NCBI RefSeq assembly: GCF_008001235.1
Contig: NZ_CP040751.1
Coordinates: 2,401,001 to 2,465,000 of the forward strand
Direction: 5' to 3'
DNA: 64,000 nucleotides
Source: Salidesulfovibrio onnuriiensis
GTDB lineage: Bacteria > Desulfobacterota > Desulfovibrionia > Desulfovibrionales > Desulfovibrionaceae
In this document: positions 17,776 to 27,079 of the stretch, piece after piece
Numbering within the stretch: the stretch's first letter is position 1
Layout of the letters: every line of letters starts with the position of its first letter
Made by a program: the position numbers and the translations under genes
The notes under the pieces: generated by a model
What the model was told of the DNA's origin: nothing
Databases searched by the model: none
The model's input: the letters and a program-made list of their open reading frames with translations, nothing else

Positions 17776-18676
17776 ATATGGAGGTGGCGTTTTTGGCTCT
17801 TGCAGGGAATTCCCTGATGGCCTTGTCGATTATGTGGCTTGCTCCCATGCGCTGCACATTATGCTCGAACATCATCCTGGATACGTCCATGGGGCCGGGA
17901 AGACGCATGAATGCCCAGGAAGAGGCCCAGGCGTCACCGCGCAGATAGGCCATGGCCCAGCGCACGGTGTGCATGTGGAAATAGGCCTGGTTGTTGATGA
18001 CGATCATGGCCTTGCCTCGGGCGTCTTCCGCCCGTTCCCTGAAGGTCGTGGGCCTGTTGTCGCAGGAGGCGAGCGGGTAGGAAACGTGTACGAATTCACG
18101 CCCGCGCAAGGCCGCCTGGACCCAGAAATCCCACTCCGTATAAACGGTATTGTCCCTGAAACCATCGCTTTCTTCCCAGACTTCTCTTCGGAACAGGACG
18201 GCGGGCCCGAGAATATTGCTCGTTCTGAGAAGATCGTGGTTGAAATCGGGGAGCGGCACATAACCGGACTTTATGGCCCGGTTTTCCCTGTTGGGCAGCC
18301 GGATGTAATCACCGTAGGCGATGTCCTGGCCAGCCGGCTCGTTCAGCTTCGCAAGTACGGATGACAGGTACTTGGGGTCGAGCCGGTAGTCTGGACGCAG
18401 GCAGAGCAGATAGCTTCCAAGGGAGTGTTCTATGGCCGAATTTCGTGCGTCACCGGCGTTTGTTCCGGCCGGAAGCGGGTGAACTCGGATGGATGTGTCG
18501 TGCAGGATTTCATCCCAGAGCGATATGTCGCGGACGGGCATGTCTTCCGGAGCGGCGATGAGAATTTCGGTGCAGTCGATACCCGTTTCCTGCCGTGAAA
18601 TTGATTGCAGCAGACGGGATATTCGAGCATCCGGCTCCGTAAGATTTATGATGATCGAAACACAAATGTTTCTCAT
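17774..18676 (-). CDS. family 2 glycosyltransferase
   Basis: A 300-aa protein with a GT-A fold. The start MRNICVSIIINLTEPD at 18676 follows AAGGAA; the frame upstream has no family character. Recognisable features are the N-terminal VSIIINL strand, ARNSAIEHSLGSYLLCLRPDYRL (site of the usual DxD, here replaced by RPDYR), and DGFRDNTVYTEWDFWVQAALRG, the acceptor-side (E/T)DWDFW motif. It probably adds a sugar to a cell-surface polysaccharide or protein. It is transcribed away from the SulP gene and is not in the rfb operon. Confidence 0.85.
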   Translation of the reverse strand: MRNICVSIIINLTEPDARISRLLQSISRQETGIDCTEILIAAPEDMPVRDISLWDEILHDTSIRVHPLPAGTNAGDARNSAIEHSLGSYLLCLRPDYRLDPKYLSSVLAKLNEPAGQDIAYGDYIRLPNRENRAIKSGYVPLPDFNHDLLRTSNILGPAVLFRREVWEESDGFRDNTVYTEWDFWVQAALRGREFVHVSYPLASCDNRPTTFRERAEDARGKAMIVINNQAYFHMHTVRWAMAYLRGDAWASSWAFMRLPGPMDVSRMMFEHNVQRMGASHIIDKAIREFPARAKNATSI

Positions 18677-18925
18677 CGTATGCCCTTCCTTGGGATAATC
18701 CGGTAGTCGAGGGTGCACACGTTCCATGTGTACAATTCAACTCCCTCGTGCCGGTCTTATCGTCCGTTGCGTCTGAAACTTTAGGGGCTGTTGAAGAAAT
18801 AGTGAACAAGGGAAAAAATCCGTTCTCTTGCACAGGCCTCAACCTTCACGTATAACAGGCAAAACGTGATTTGCCATTCCGGTGGGCTCTCTGGGGGGCC
18901 CGGACCATCATCGAACGGAGTCTCC

Positions 18926-21604
18926 GTGGCTATATTCAAATGTGATCAATGTGGCTTTTCAAAAGACGTTCCGGATAGACTTTCGGGCCGGAAGGCCAAG
19001 TGCCCCGAGTGTTCCAGGGTTGTGGTCATCAGGGCGGAGGACGAACAGGTTTCCCTCAATCTGGACGATTTCGCGAAGAAGGAAGAGGGAATATCCATTT
19101 CCTACCCTGAACCGGCAACTCCAGACAGCCTGGATGTGGTTTGTCCCCATTGCGGGGGGGCGACGAGTTCCGTGCCGGGAGCCGACCACCTTGAATGTGT
19201 GGAGTGCGGTGCACGCCTCAATCCCGTGGAAACGGTCGCGCAACCGACTGAAGATGATGTGGAGCTCGATGATCTGGCCGAGGAGCATGCGGAAGCCGAT
19301 ATCTGGGATGAGGAGTATGATGAGGAACCGGCGCAGCGGCCCGTATCAACGGTGGAGTCTACGCTTGATAAGGAACGTAGGCTTTTCTTGAGCGGCGGTT
19401 TCTTTACCAATGTTTATGCCGGGCTGGTCTCGGGGATGCTGACGTTCTTTTTCGCGGTTGCCTACGGGCAATTGGCAATGTCCCAGGTCGGCCTCAACAG
19501 CGTGGTGCCCCAGGCCGTGGGCATGGCCCTTGTTTCCGCCGCGCTCGTCGGGCTGATCGTTTCCTTCAGGAGCCGGGTTCCGTTTGCCATCGGCGCTCCG
19601 GACGCCGTGCTGGCCACTTTGCTGTTTCTGTTTGTGGGAGCCATTTATCGTTCCATGGGCACCGGGTACACCATGGACCACATCGTTCCCACAATATTTG
19701 CCGGAGTCGCCCTGGCTGCGCTTGTCACAGGCTTTTCCCTCTGGCTGATGGGGCTGCTCAAGACCGGGCGCTGGGTTCGGTACATTCCGGTCCAGATTCT
19801 GGGGGGTGTTTTCGGCGCGGTCGGCGTTTACGTCCTGTTGGGAGCCTGGTCCCTTATTTCCTCAGCACCCCCGCCCGATTCCAATCTGTTCGGCGCGGGA
19901 CTGTACGTGGTCAATTTCATGAACACCCCGGTGGAGCTGACCCGTTGGGTGCCCAGTGTGGCGTTCGGGCTGCTTCTGTTTCTGGGGATGTATCGGGTCA
20001 AGCACTCCCTGGCCATGCTTGCCGTTCTCCTGGTTGGCGTTGCGGCGGCCTGGGCCGCGGGAATCTGGTCCATGCCCGATTGGTTCACTTCCATAACCAT
20101 TGGGATAGACCTCCCTCCCGGAGACGAGGGGGGGTATTTCAGCACGTTCTTGACCCCGGGCTTTTTCGCCAAGGTGCAGTGGGACATCATTCTCGAGCAC
20201 AATATCTATATTGGCGGCATGATCGTCCTGTCCATGCTGCGGATCATGTACCGCAGCACCAGCATGGAGGCCCGGTACGACCTGCGCGCCGACCTGGACG
20301 GTGAATTCCGGGCCGTGGGGCTCGGTGGCATGGTTTCCTCTTTCGCGGGGGGCATGCCCGCTTCCATCTCTTACGGGCGCACCATCGGCAACTATGCCAC
20401 GGGCGGTCGGGGCGGTCTTTCCGGCTTCATTGCCGCCGCCGTCTGTGGGACGATTTTATTTTATTCCTATGACGCCATGACCATGATTCCCCGTTTTGTG
20501 CCCGAGGGAGTGCTCATCTATACGGGCCTGTGTCTGGTTCGCGACTGGGTGTTTAGGACGCGCACGGCGTTTACCCGCCGGGACGACAAGCGGCTTGTGG
20601 TGGTGACATTCCTGCTGACATTGTGTTTCGGCATGCTCATCGGCATCGGATTCGGCGTGGGCGTGGCCATGATGATAACCGTGAGCCGGTACAGCCGAGG
20701 CGGGGCAATCAAGAATGTTCTTTCCGGTGCCGTGTACCGCAGCAATGTGGACCGGGCGCCCGCGCAGCTCCGCGCCCTGAAGGAGGCCGGGGACCATATT
20801 TTCATTCTTCGCCTGCAGGGATTTGTGTTCCTGGGGACAATATACGACCTCATTGACCGAATTCAGCGCCGGGTCGATGATTCCGAGCAATTGCCCGCGG
20901 AATACATCATCATAGACTTCAAGCTGGTGACCGGCTTTGCCTCTGCCACACACATAGGGTTCACCATGCTGCGGGATCTCGCCCTGGAGCATGAACTCGA
21001 AATCATATTCACCAGCCCTCCTCTGGATCTGGAGGAGCATCTGGAAAAGGGCGGCTATGCCATCAATGACATGGAAGGGTCATTCAAGCTGTTCATGAAT
21101 CTGGATTATGCCCTGGAATGGTGCGAAAATCAGATTCTTGATTCCGAGAACCTCATGGATATGGAGCACCAATCCCTTCCCAGCCTTTTGGAACCTGTTT
21201 TCCCTGATCCCAGGTATATCCCGGCCCTCATGAAGGTGCTGAAAAAGCGCATCTACATCAAGGGCGATCCCGTCATTCGGCAAGGCGATTCCTCGGATAC
21301 CATGTATTTCGTGGAGAGTGGCACCCTCAACGTGGAGTTGGAGGTGGAGGGCGGCAAGACCCTGCGGCTGAAGAAGGTCGGTCCCGGAGCCGTGTTCGGG
21401 GAAATGGGCATTTATACCAATACGCCGCGTTCGGCCACAGTCCGCGCCGCGGAAAAATGCATCGTCTATCAGATGACCCGCACGAAGCTGGAGCAGCTGG
21501 AAAAAAGAGCGCCGGTTCTGGTGACGGCCATCAACCGGTTCCTCATCAATATGCTTGCCGACCGGCTGGCCGACGCCAACCGGAAGGTAAACGACCTGAT
21601 GTAG
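18926..21604 (+). CDS. zinc-ribbon / SulP transporter / STAS / cyclic nucleotide-binding fusion protein
   Basis: An 892-aa multidomain membrane protein. A GTG at 18926, six nt after CGGAG, is taken as start. Residues 1-35 (FKCDQCG...KCPECSR) and 75-105 (CPHCGG...CVECG) are two zinc ribbons, followed by an acidic linker. Residues about 140-560 are the SulP permease core with ten or more helices (LVSGMLTFFFAVAYGQLAMS at its start; GGMPASISYGRTIGNYATGG inside). Residues about 600-710 form a STAS domain (IFILRLQGFVFLGTIYDLIDR). Residues about 750-880 form a cNMP-binding domain with the phosphate cassette FGEMGIYTNTPRSATVRA, whose Gly, Glu and Arg are intact. SulP proteins carry sulfate, bicarbonate or other anions; the substrate is unknown. 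Confidence 0.92.
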   Translation: MAIFKCDQCGFSKDVPDRLSGRKAKCPECSRVVVIRAEDEQVSLNLDDFAKKEEGISISYPEPATPDSLDVVCPHCGGATSSVPGADHLECVECGARLNPVETVAQPTEDDVELDDLAEEHAEADIWDEEYDEEPAQRPVSTVESTLDKERRLFLSGGFFTNVYAGLVSGMLTFFFAVAYGQLAMSQVGLNSVVPQAVGMALVSAALVGLIVSFRSRVPFAIGAPDAVLATLLFLFVGAIYRSMGTGYTMDHIVPTIFAGVALAALVTGFSLWLMGLLKTGRWVRYIPVQILGGVFGAVGVYVLLGAWSLISSAPPPDSNLFGAGLYVVNFMNTPVELTRWVPSVAFGLLLFLGMYRVKHSLAMLAVLLVGVAAAWAAGIWSMPDWFTSITIGIDLPPGDEGGYFSTFLTPGFFAKVQWDIILEHNIYIGGMIVLSMLRIMYRSTSMEARYDLRADLDGEFRAVGLGGMVSSFAGGMPASISYGRTIGNYATGGRGGLSGFIAAAVCGTILFYSYDAMTMIPRFVPEGVLIYTGLCLVRDWVFRTRTAFTRRDDKRLVVVTFLLTLCFGMLIGIGFGVGVAMMITVSRYSRGGAIKNVLSGAVYRSNVDRAPAQLRALKEAGDHIFILRLQGFVFLGTIYDLIDRIQRRVDDSEQLPAEYIIIDFKLVTGFASATHIGFTMLRDLALEHELEIIFTSPPLDLEEHLEKGGYAINDMEGSFKLFMNLDYALEWCENQILDSENLMDMEHQSLPSLLEPVFPDPRYIPALMKVLKKRIYIKGDPVIRQGDSSDTMYFVESGTLNVELEVEGGKTLRLKKVGPGAVFGEMGIYTNTPRSATVRAAEKCIVYQMTRTKLEQLEKRAPVLVTAINRFLINMLADRLADANRKVNDLM

Positions 21605-21613
21605 CGCTTCGGA

Positions 21614-22483
21614 TTAACTTTTCAGGACCGTGACGTATTCTTCCAGGGCGTCCCTCCAGTGGCGGGGGGTGATGCCCGTTGCTTGGCGGAAGGCGGAAAG
21701 ATCCAGTACGGAATAGGCGGGTCGGGCCGCCTTGGTCGGGTATGCGCTTGTGGGTACGGGCTCGACCGCACAGGGTATCTCTGCCATCTTCACGGCCGTG
21801 GCGGCCAGGTCGAACCAAGTGGCCGAACCGCTGTTGCAGAGATGGTAGATGCCGGTTTTACCCCGGCGCACCAGCTCAAGAGTGTTCCGGGCGATATCCG
21901 GGGTGTAGGAGGGAGAGCCGGTCTGGTCGTTGACCACGTTGAGTTGCTCGCGCTCCCTGGCCAGGTTCAGGATCTTGTCCACGAAATTTGTCTTGTCCGG
22001 GCCAAAGAGCCAGGAGATGCGGATGATAAGGGTCTTGGGATATCCCAACTCAAGGAGTCCCTTTTCCCCGGCCGCCTTGCTGATGCCGTAGACGGAAATG
22101 GCGTTCGGCCTGTCCGTTTCCTGGTAGGGGACATTGCTGTTGCCCTTGAAGACAAAGTCCGTGCTGAAATGGATGAACGGTATGTTCCGGCGTGCGGCCT
22201 GGGCGGCAATGAGGGCTGGCACCGTGGCGTTGAGCGCGAAGGCCATTTCCTCATCTTCCTCGGCCTGGTCCACCTGGGTGTAGGCCACGGCATTGAATAT
22301 GAAGTCCGGCGTTTCCCGATCCAGGATTTTTTCCACTGTCTTTTGGTCCAGAATGTCCATGTCGGCGCTGGAATAGCCGACGGTAGTCACGTCCTGTTCC
22401 TGAAGCTGCCTGACAAGCGCCTGCCCGAGTAGGCCCGTGGCTCCGCCGAAGACAACGGCTTTTTTCCCTTTGAGATCGATCAT
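21614..22483 (-). CDS. rfbD: dTDP-4-dehydrorhamnose reductase
   Basis: A 289-aa short-chain dehydrogenase. The start MIDLKGKKAVVFGGATGLLGQ at 22483 overlaps the rfbB stop by 4 bp (ATGA), which fixes it. The Rossmann motif GGATGLLGQAL, the strand FIHFSTDFVFKG with its catalytic Ser/Thr, the YGISKAAGE catalytic Tyr-x3-Lys and the IIRISWLFG segment are those of RfbD/RmlD. It performs the last step in dTDP-L-rhamnose synthesis for surface polysaccharides. RfbA and RfbC are not in the window. Confidence 0.94.
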   Translation of the reverse strand: MIDLKGKKAVVFGGATGLLGQALVRQLQEQDVTTVGYSSADMDILDQKTVEKILDRETPDFIFNAVAYTQVDQAEEDEEMAFALNATVPALIAAQAARRNIPFIHFSTDFVFKGNSNVPYQETDRPNAISVYGISKAAGEKGLLELGYPKTLIIRISWLFGPDKTNFVDKILNLAREREQLNVVNDQTGSPSYTPDIARNTLELVRRGKTGIYHLCNSGSATWFDLAATAVKMAEIPCAVEPVPTSAYPTKAARPAYSVLDLSAFRQATGITPRHWRDALEEYVTVLKS

Positions 22484-23502
22484 TTCCGCTCCTTGTACCA
22501 TTCCTGCATGAATTCGCGGTAAGCGCCGCTCTGGACGTCTTCCAGCCATTCCGTGTTGGCTTCGTACCATTCCAATGTTTTGCGGATGCCTTCCGTGAAG
22601 TCAAGAGAGGGTGAAAAGCTCAGTTCGCTGTGCGCCAGGGAAAAGTCCATGGCATAGCGCTTGTCGTGGCCCGGGCGATCCTTCACGTAGGTGATCAGGG
22701 ATTCGGGCTTGTCCAGTGCTGCGAGAATGGTTTTGACGACCTCAATGTTGGGCTTTTCCGCATTGCCCCCGAAGTTGTATGCTTGGCCTTCGCGTCCCTT
22801 GAGAAGGGCCAGTTCCACGCCGGTGCAATGGTCGTCCACATAGATCCAGTCCCGGATGTTCATCCCGTCTCCGTAGACCGGCAGTGATTTGTTCGCCTTG
22901 GCGTTCTGGAACATGAGGGGAATAAGCTTTTCCGGGAACTGGTACGGTCCGTAGTTGTTGGAACAGCGGGTGATGACCACGGGGAGCCCGTAGGTCTCGA
23001 AATATGCCCTGGCCATGAGGTCGGCTCCGGCCTTGCTTGCGGAATAGGGACTGTTGGGAGCCAGGGGAGTGCTCTCCATGAATTTTCCCTCGGGACCGAG
23101 GGTTCCGTAGACTTCGTCCGTGGAAACATGCACGAAACGGCCTATGCCTGTTTGGCGGGCGCATTCGAACAGGTTCTGGGCTCCCTGTACATTGGTGGTC
23201 ACAAAGGGCGAAGGGTCATTGATGGAACGGTCCACGTGGGATTCGGCCGCAAAGTTGACCACAGCGTCGATATGGTGGTCGCGCAGAATCTGCTCGACGT
23301 AGTCCCGGTCACAGATGTCGCCGTGCAGGAAATGGTAGCGGTCCTTGTCCGGTCCCTGTTCCACGGGCAGCAGGTTTTTGCGGTTGCCCGCATAGGTGAG
23401 CTTGTCCAGGTTGTAGATGGCCCAGTCCGGATGGCGCTCCAGCATGAGGTAGATGAAATTGGTGCCAATGAAACCGCATCCGCCGGTGACGAGAAGTCGC
23501 AT
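22480..23502 (-). CDS. rfbB: dTDP-glucose 4,6-dehydratase
   Basis: A 340-aa extended SDR. It shows GGCGFIGTNFI (NAD binding), NFAAESHVDRSI, STDEVYGTLG with the catalytic Thr-Asp-Glu, YSASKAGAD for Tyr-x3-Lys, and RCSNNYGPYQFPEKLIP, all diagnostic for RfbB. It converts dTDP-glucose to the 4-keto-6-deoxy intermediate used by RfbD next door. The gap to trmL is 86 bp. Confidence 0.97.
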   Translation of the reverse strand: MRLLVTGGCGFIGTNFIYLMLERHPDWAIYNLDKLTYAGNRKNLLPVEQGPDKDRYHFLHGDICDRDYVEQILRDHHIDAVVNFAAESHVDRSINDPSPFVTTNVQGAQNLFECARQTGIGRFVHVSTDEVYGTLGPEGKFMESTPLAPNSPYSASKAGADLMARAYFETYGLPVVITRCSNNYGPYQFPEKLIPLMFQNAKANKSLPVYGDGMNIRDWIYVDDHCTGVELALLKGREGQAYNFGGNAEKPNIEVVKTILAALDKPESLITYVKDRPGHDKRYAMDFSLAHSELSFSPSLDFTEGIRKTLEWYEANTEWLEDVQSGAYREFMQEWYKERK

Positions 23503-23588
23503 GTTGGTGTCCTTATGGAATCTGCCGAAGCTGTTGTTTTTTCAAGGTTTGGCGCAATATACCGAGTGGTGGAATTTTAGGCAAGAAT

Positions 23589-24038
23589 CTAACAGCCGAA
23601 GCCGTCAGTCTGCCTCAGGGCCTCGTAAAGCAGGATGCCGGTTGCCGTGGAAAGATTCAGGCTGCGCACCTGGCCCCAGATGGGCAGGGTCACCTTGTGT
23701 TCGTAACGGGTGAGCATGTCCTTGGGAAGGCCCGTTGTTTCGGGGCCAAGCACAATGCAATCGTTTTCCCGAAACCGGAAATCGCAATAGCGGGTGCCTT
23801 GCCGTGCGCTGGTCAGTACGATTCTTTCGGGATTGATCGTCAGGAAGTCGTCCCAATCGGGATGGACCGTAACCGAGACGTGGGGCCAGTAATCCAGTCC
23901 GGCCCGTTTCAGGTGTTTGTCGTCGATGGTGAACCCCAGAGGCTCGATGAGGTGTAGCGGCGTTTTGGTGGCCGCGCAGAGTCTGGCTATGTTGCCAGTG
24001 TTGGGTGGAATTTCGGGCTGAAAGAGTACTATTCGCAT
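23589..24038 (-). CDS. trmL: tRNA (cytidine/uridine-2'-O-)-methyltransferase TrmL
   Basis: A 149-aa SPOUT enzyme that methylates the wobble ribose of tRNA-Leu. IVLFQPEIPPNTGNIARLCAAT opens the family, and VLGPETTGLP and the C-terminal knot RSLNLSTATGILLYEAL complete the SAM site. The start at 24038 (MRIVLFQPE) is the family start. An ATG eight codons upstream at 24062 is in frame. The hairpin CCGCCT/AGGCGG lies between the two and would contain the ribosome binding site of the shorter form. It follows mobB by 42 nt on the same strand. Confidence 0.92.
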   Translation of the reverse strand: MRIVLFQPEIPPNTGNIARLCAATKTPLHLIEPLGFTIDDKHLKRAGLDYWPHVSVTVHPDWDDFLTINPERIVLTSARQGTRYCDFRFRENDCIVLGPETTGLPKDMLTRYEHKVTLPIWGQVRSLNLSTATGILLYEALRQTDGFGC

Positions 24039-24080
24039 AATGTCCGCCTTTTCAGGCGGCATACCTTACGGGCAGACGGA

Positions 24081-24788
24081 TCAAACGTCCAGCTTGATGA
24101 CGGCCTGTCCGGGGGCATATCCTTTGAGCTGGCGCAGCAGGGCCCGGATGGCGGCGGCGGTGAAGTCCTGCACAAAGGGGTTGATGCCGAGCTTCACGCC
24201 GTTGATCTCCACGCTGAGGTCTGCGCCGAGCGAGGTGCAGTCCTCGATCTTGGCCTCGTCGGCCACAATGGCTGCGGCCAGGGATCTGCAATCGGTGCGT
24301 CCGCAGGCGCCGCAGTCCAACCCGGGAAGCATGAAGGCCTTTTTTTCGACGATGTCGGCCAGTTCCTGCACTGTTTCGACCGGGGGGATTCCTTTGATAT
24401 CCAAGTTGCCATATACCGCAACGGCCAGCTCCGGGCCGAGCCACTCCAGGCCTTCTTGGGGGATTGCGTCCAGCACCAGTATGCGCGGCAGCCAGCCCGC
24501 CTGCTTCATCCCTTCCACCAGCAGGATGTCAGCATCCACAAAGGGAAGCATATTGGTCAGTCCCTTGTTTTCAGGCCAGCGAACAAAGCTTTCCTCCGGA
24601 CCCAGGCCGACAACTCCGGTGCAATGCTCCGCATATTGCGTGGTGTCCGTGTCCTGGCCGTCGAACCCGTGGTGGGTGGATTTCGCGGCGGCCACGCGGA
24701 GTCCCCTGCAGCGGAGTTCTTCCGCGAGCCGGACTCCCAGGGTGGTCTTCCCCGACTTTTTCGGGCCGATAATGGAGATGGCGCGCAT
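24081..24788 (-). CDS. mobB: MobB-type molybdopterin-guanine dinucleotide protein with C-terminal cysteine cluster
   Basis: A 235-aa protein. Residues 1-150 are a MobB GTPase: P-loop GPKKSGKTTLGVRLAEEL and the KSTHHGFDGQDTDTTQY segment. The C-terminal 80 residues are an extension with DCGACGRTDC, a C-x2-C-x4-C cluster like that of RnfB-type iron-sulfur domains, and another Cys about 25 residues later. MobB assists transfer of GMP to molybdopterin; bis-MGD carries Mo or W in formate dehydrogenases. It is the last gene of the tungstate uptake operon, starting 3 nt after tupC. Confidence 0.88.
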   Translation of the reverse strand: MRAISIIGPKKSGKTTLGVRLAEELRCRGLRVAAAKSTHHGFDGQDTDTTQYAEHCTGVVGLGPEESFVRWPENKGLTNMLPFVDADILLVEGMKQAGWLPRILVLDAIPQEGLEWLGPELAVAVYGNLDIKGIPPVETVQELADIVEKKAFMLPGLDCGACGRTDCRSLAAAIVADEAKIEDCTSLGADLSVEINGVKLGINPFVQDFTAAAIRALLRQLKGYAPGQAVIKLDV

Positions 24789-24791
24789 GGG

Positions 24792-25460
24792 CTACTCCTG
24801 AAGGAAATCCTGTTGTTCGACGATACGGCCGCGTTCCATGAACAGGATGGAGTCGCAGACATTGCGAAGCCAGTTCAGGTCGTGGCTGACGATGACCAGT
24901 GTGGTTCCGTATTGCTGTCGGGCTGTTTCGGCGGCCTTGCGCACGAGGCCTGCGCTGGATTCGTCCAGGCTGGCCGTGGGCTCGTCCATGAGCAGGGCCG
25001 TGGGGCGAAGCACCAGGCGCGAAGCCAGGGCCACTCGCTGGGCCTCGCCTCCGGAGAGTTCGTACCACGAGCGTTTGGCAAACATGTCGGGATCGAGCCC
25101 CACCATGTCGAGCGCCTCGTGAACCCGCTGCTCAATGTCTTTTTCGCCCCGTACCTTGAGGCCGTAGCCGACATTGGCAAAGACGCTGCGCTTGAGCAGG
25201 TAGGGTTCCTGCACCAGGAGCGTCACCCTGCGGTGCACTTCATTGGGGGAGAGCCCGTATTGGTATCCCTTGAAGAGCACTGTCCCTTCGGCCGGGGATT
25301 CCAGGAAGGCCAGAAGCCGCAGCAGGGTGGACTTTCCGCAGCCGTTCGGGCCGGACAGGCCCAGGATGCTCCCTTGCGAAATCTCAAGATGTTCCAGGTT
25401 CAGCACGGTTCGACCGTTGTAGGCCTGCCGAATGTTTTGCAGGGAAAAGAGGGCATTCAT
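24792..25460 (-). CDS. tupC: tungstate ABC transporter ATP-binding protein
   Basis: A 222-aa ABC ATPase with Walker A GPNGCGKSTLL, signature LSGGEAQRVALA, Walker B ALLMDEPTASLD and switch His in VIVSHDLNW. It energises import through TupB. It begins immediately after the tupB stop (25461), and the tup assignment comes from its partners. Confidence 0.92.
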   Translation of the reverse strand: MNALFSLQNIRQAYNGRTVLNLEHLEISQGSILGLSGPNGCGKSTLLRLLAFLESPAEGTVLFKGYQYGLSPNEVHRRVTLLVQEPYLLKRSVFANVGYGLKVRGEKDIEQRVHEALDMVGLDPDMFAKRSWYELSGGEAQRVALASRLVLRPTALLMDEPTASLDESSAGLVRKAAETARQQYGTTLVIVSHDLNWLRNVCDSILFMERGRIVEQQDFLQE

Positions 25461-26153
25461 CTAGGTGGCCCTCTTTTTCAGGGCTGCCACCCCGATGTTG
25501 ACGGCCAGGGCCACAATCATGAGCACGATCCCCAAGGCGATGCCCACGGCGAATTCTCCCTTGCCGGTTTCCAGAGCGATTGCCGTGGTGATGGTTCTGG
25601 TGTGCCATTTGATATTGCCGCCCACCATCATGGAAATTCCCACCTCGGAAACGATCCTGCCATAGGCGGCCATGGCCGCAAGCATAAGACTGTAGCGGGC
25701 TTCCAGCAGCGTGGCCGAGAGCATCTGGCCGGGCGTTGCCCCCAGGGTTATCAGTGTCGGCCGCAGGCGCTTGTCCAGGCTTTCCACGGCGGTTGCGGTC
25801 ATGGCGATGATGATGGGCAGTCCCAGCAATGTTTGTCCCAAGGCAACCCCGGGCAGAGTAAAGAGCAGTCCCAGGTCGCCCAGTGGGCCGCGTTTCGAGA
25901 GAAATGCATAGACAAGCAGGCCGATGACCACCGTGGGAAAGGAGAGCAGGGTGTCCAGCAGGGTACGCAGGATTTTCTTGCCCCTGAAATCGTTGATGCC
26001 CAGGAAAAATCCCAGGGGGATTCCCAGGGTCAGGCTTGCGCAGATGGACATGGAGGAGACAAGCACCGTGGCCGTGACCGCCGAGTAGGTTTCGGGGTCT
26101 CCCTGGACCAGGAGTTGGAAGGCCTGGAAAAAACCGTGAAGCAGGTAGTCCAT
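25461..26153 (-). CDS. tupB: tungstate ABC transporter permease
   Basis: A 230-aa permease with about five to six membrane helices. The EAA loop, which docks the ATPase, is EARYSLMLAAMAAYGRIVSEVG. The N-terminal LTLGIPLGFFLGINDFRGKKILRTLLDTLLSFPTV is typical of TupB. It sits between TupA and TupC in the usual order. Confidence 0.93.
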   Translation of the reverse strand: MDYLLHGFFQAFQLLVQGDPETYSAVTATVLVSSMSICASLTLGIPLGFFLGINDFRGKKILRTLLDTLLSFPTVVIGLLVYAFLSKRGPLGDLGLLFTLPGVALGQTLLGLPIIIAMTATAVESLDKRLRPTLITLGATPGQMLSATLLEARYSLMLAAMAAYGRIVSEVGISMMVGGNIKWHTRTITTAIALETGKGEFAVGIALGIVLMIVALAVNIGVAALKKRAT

Positions 26154-26212
26154 GCGCGCCCTTTGAATGAACGGGCCGGGAACGGAGAGCCCCGGCCCGC
26201 ATTTATACTATG

Positions 26213-27037
26213 TTATTTTCCGGCGTTGGGGGTGAAGAGCACCTTGCCGAGCAGTTTGAATTCGCCGATTTTTTTCTGAGTGGCCGGGGAGGCCATCCAG
26301 GCAATGAATTTCTTGGCCAGGTCATACTGGACGTCCGGGCATTTGGCCGGATTCACGGCCAGGGCGCTGTACTGGTTGAAGAGCACCTCGTCTCCCTCCA
26401 CCAGGATTTTCAGTGCGGGGTTGCCGTCGTGATTGTGGGCATACTTGATGTAGGTGCCCCGGTCGGTCATGGTATACGCGCCCTTTTCCTCGGCCACGGT
26501 AATGGTGGCGATCATGCCCTGGCCGGTTTGCACGTAGTAGTCGGCCTTGTCGGGCACCGCCAGGCCTGCGGCCTTCCACAGGGAAATTTCTTTTTTGTTG
26601 GTTCCGGAGTTGTCCCCTCTGCTGGCAAAGAAGGCATTCTTGCCGGCAATGGTCTTCATGGCGTCGACTACCTTCATGCCCTTGATGCCTGCAGGGTCGG
26701 AGTCCGGGCCGATGATGACGAAGTCGTTGTACATGAGCTGGGTACGGTCCATGAGCACGCCGGAGTTCACGTAGACCTGTTCGGCGGCCGGAGCATGCAC
26801 CAGGACAACATCCACGTCGCAGTTTTCGGCCATCTTCAGGGCCTTGCCCGTGCCCACGGCGATGAATTTGATTTCAATGCCGGTTTCCTTCTGGAATTCC
26901 GGAACAATGAGTTCGTCCAGCAGGCCGGTGTTGGCGGTGCTCGTGGTGGTTGCCATCATCAGGCTCTGACCGGCAGCGGCGGGCAGGGCCATGCACAGGG
27001 TCAGGGCAAGGGCGCAAAGCAGATGAACGGTTTTCAA
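26213..27037 (-). CDS. tupA: tungstate-binding periplasmic protein
   Basis: A 274-aa protein with a cleavable signal peptide (MKTVHLLCALALTLCMALPAAAGQ). The mature N-terminus has the TTTSTANTGLLDELIVPEF motif of TupA proteins, whose threonine/serine residues bind the oxyanion. FFASRGDNSGTNKKEISLW is the second conserved ligand loop. TupA binds tungstate far more tightly than molybdate. It is the first structural gene after the regulator, 42 nt away. Confidence 0.95.
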   Translation of the reverse strand: MKTVHLLCALALTLCMALPAAAGQSLMMATTTSTANTGLLDELIVPEFQKETGIEIKFIAVGTGKALKMAENCDVDVVLVHAPAAEQVYVNSGVLMDRTQLMYNDFVIIGPDSDPAGIKGMKVVDAMKTIAGKNAFFASRGDNSGTNKKEISLWKAAGLAVPDKADYYVQTGQGMIATITVAEEKGAYTMTDRGTYIKYAHNHDGNPALKILVEGDEVLFNQYSALAVNPAKCPDVQYDLAKKFIAWMASPATQKKIGEFKLLGKVLFTPNAGK

Positions 27038-27079
27038 GGGAGCCTCCTTTTGTTTGGTCGCCGGGGTGGCGAAGACTGT

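Noticed and set aside
19157-19163. Seven-G run inside the SulP fusion gene
   Set aside because: The zinc-ribbon reading frame continues correctly through it.
24456-26279. Open plus-strand frame of about 600 codons opposite mobB-tupCB
   Set aside because: It crosses three real genes on the other strand and encodes a His/Gly/Gln-rich non-protein-like sequence.
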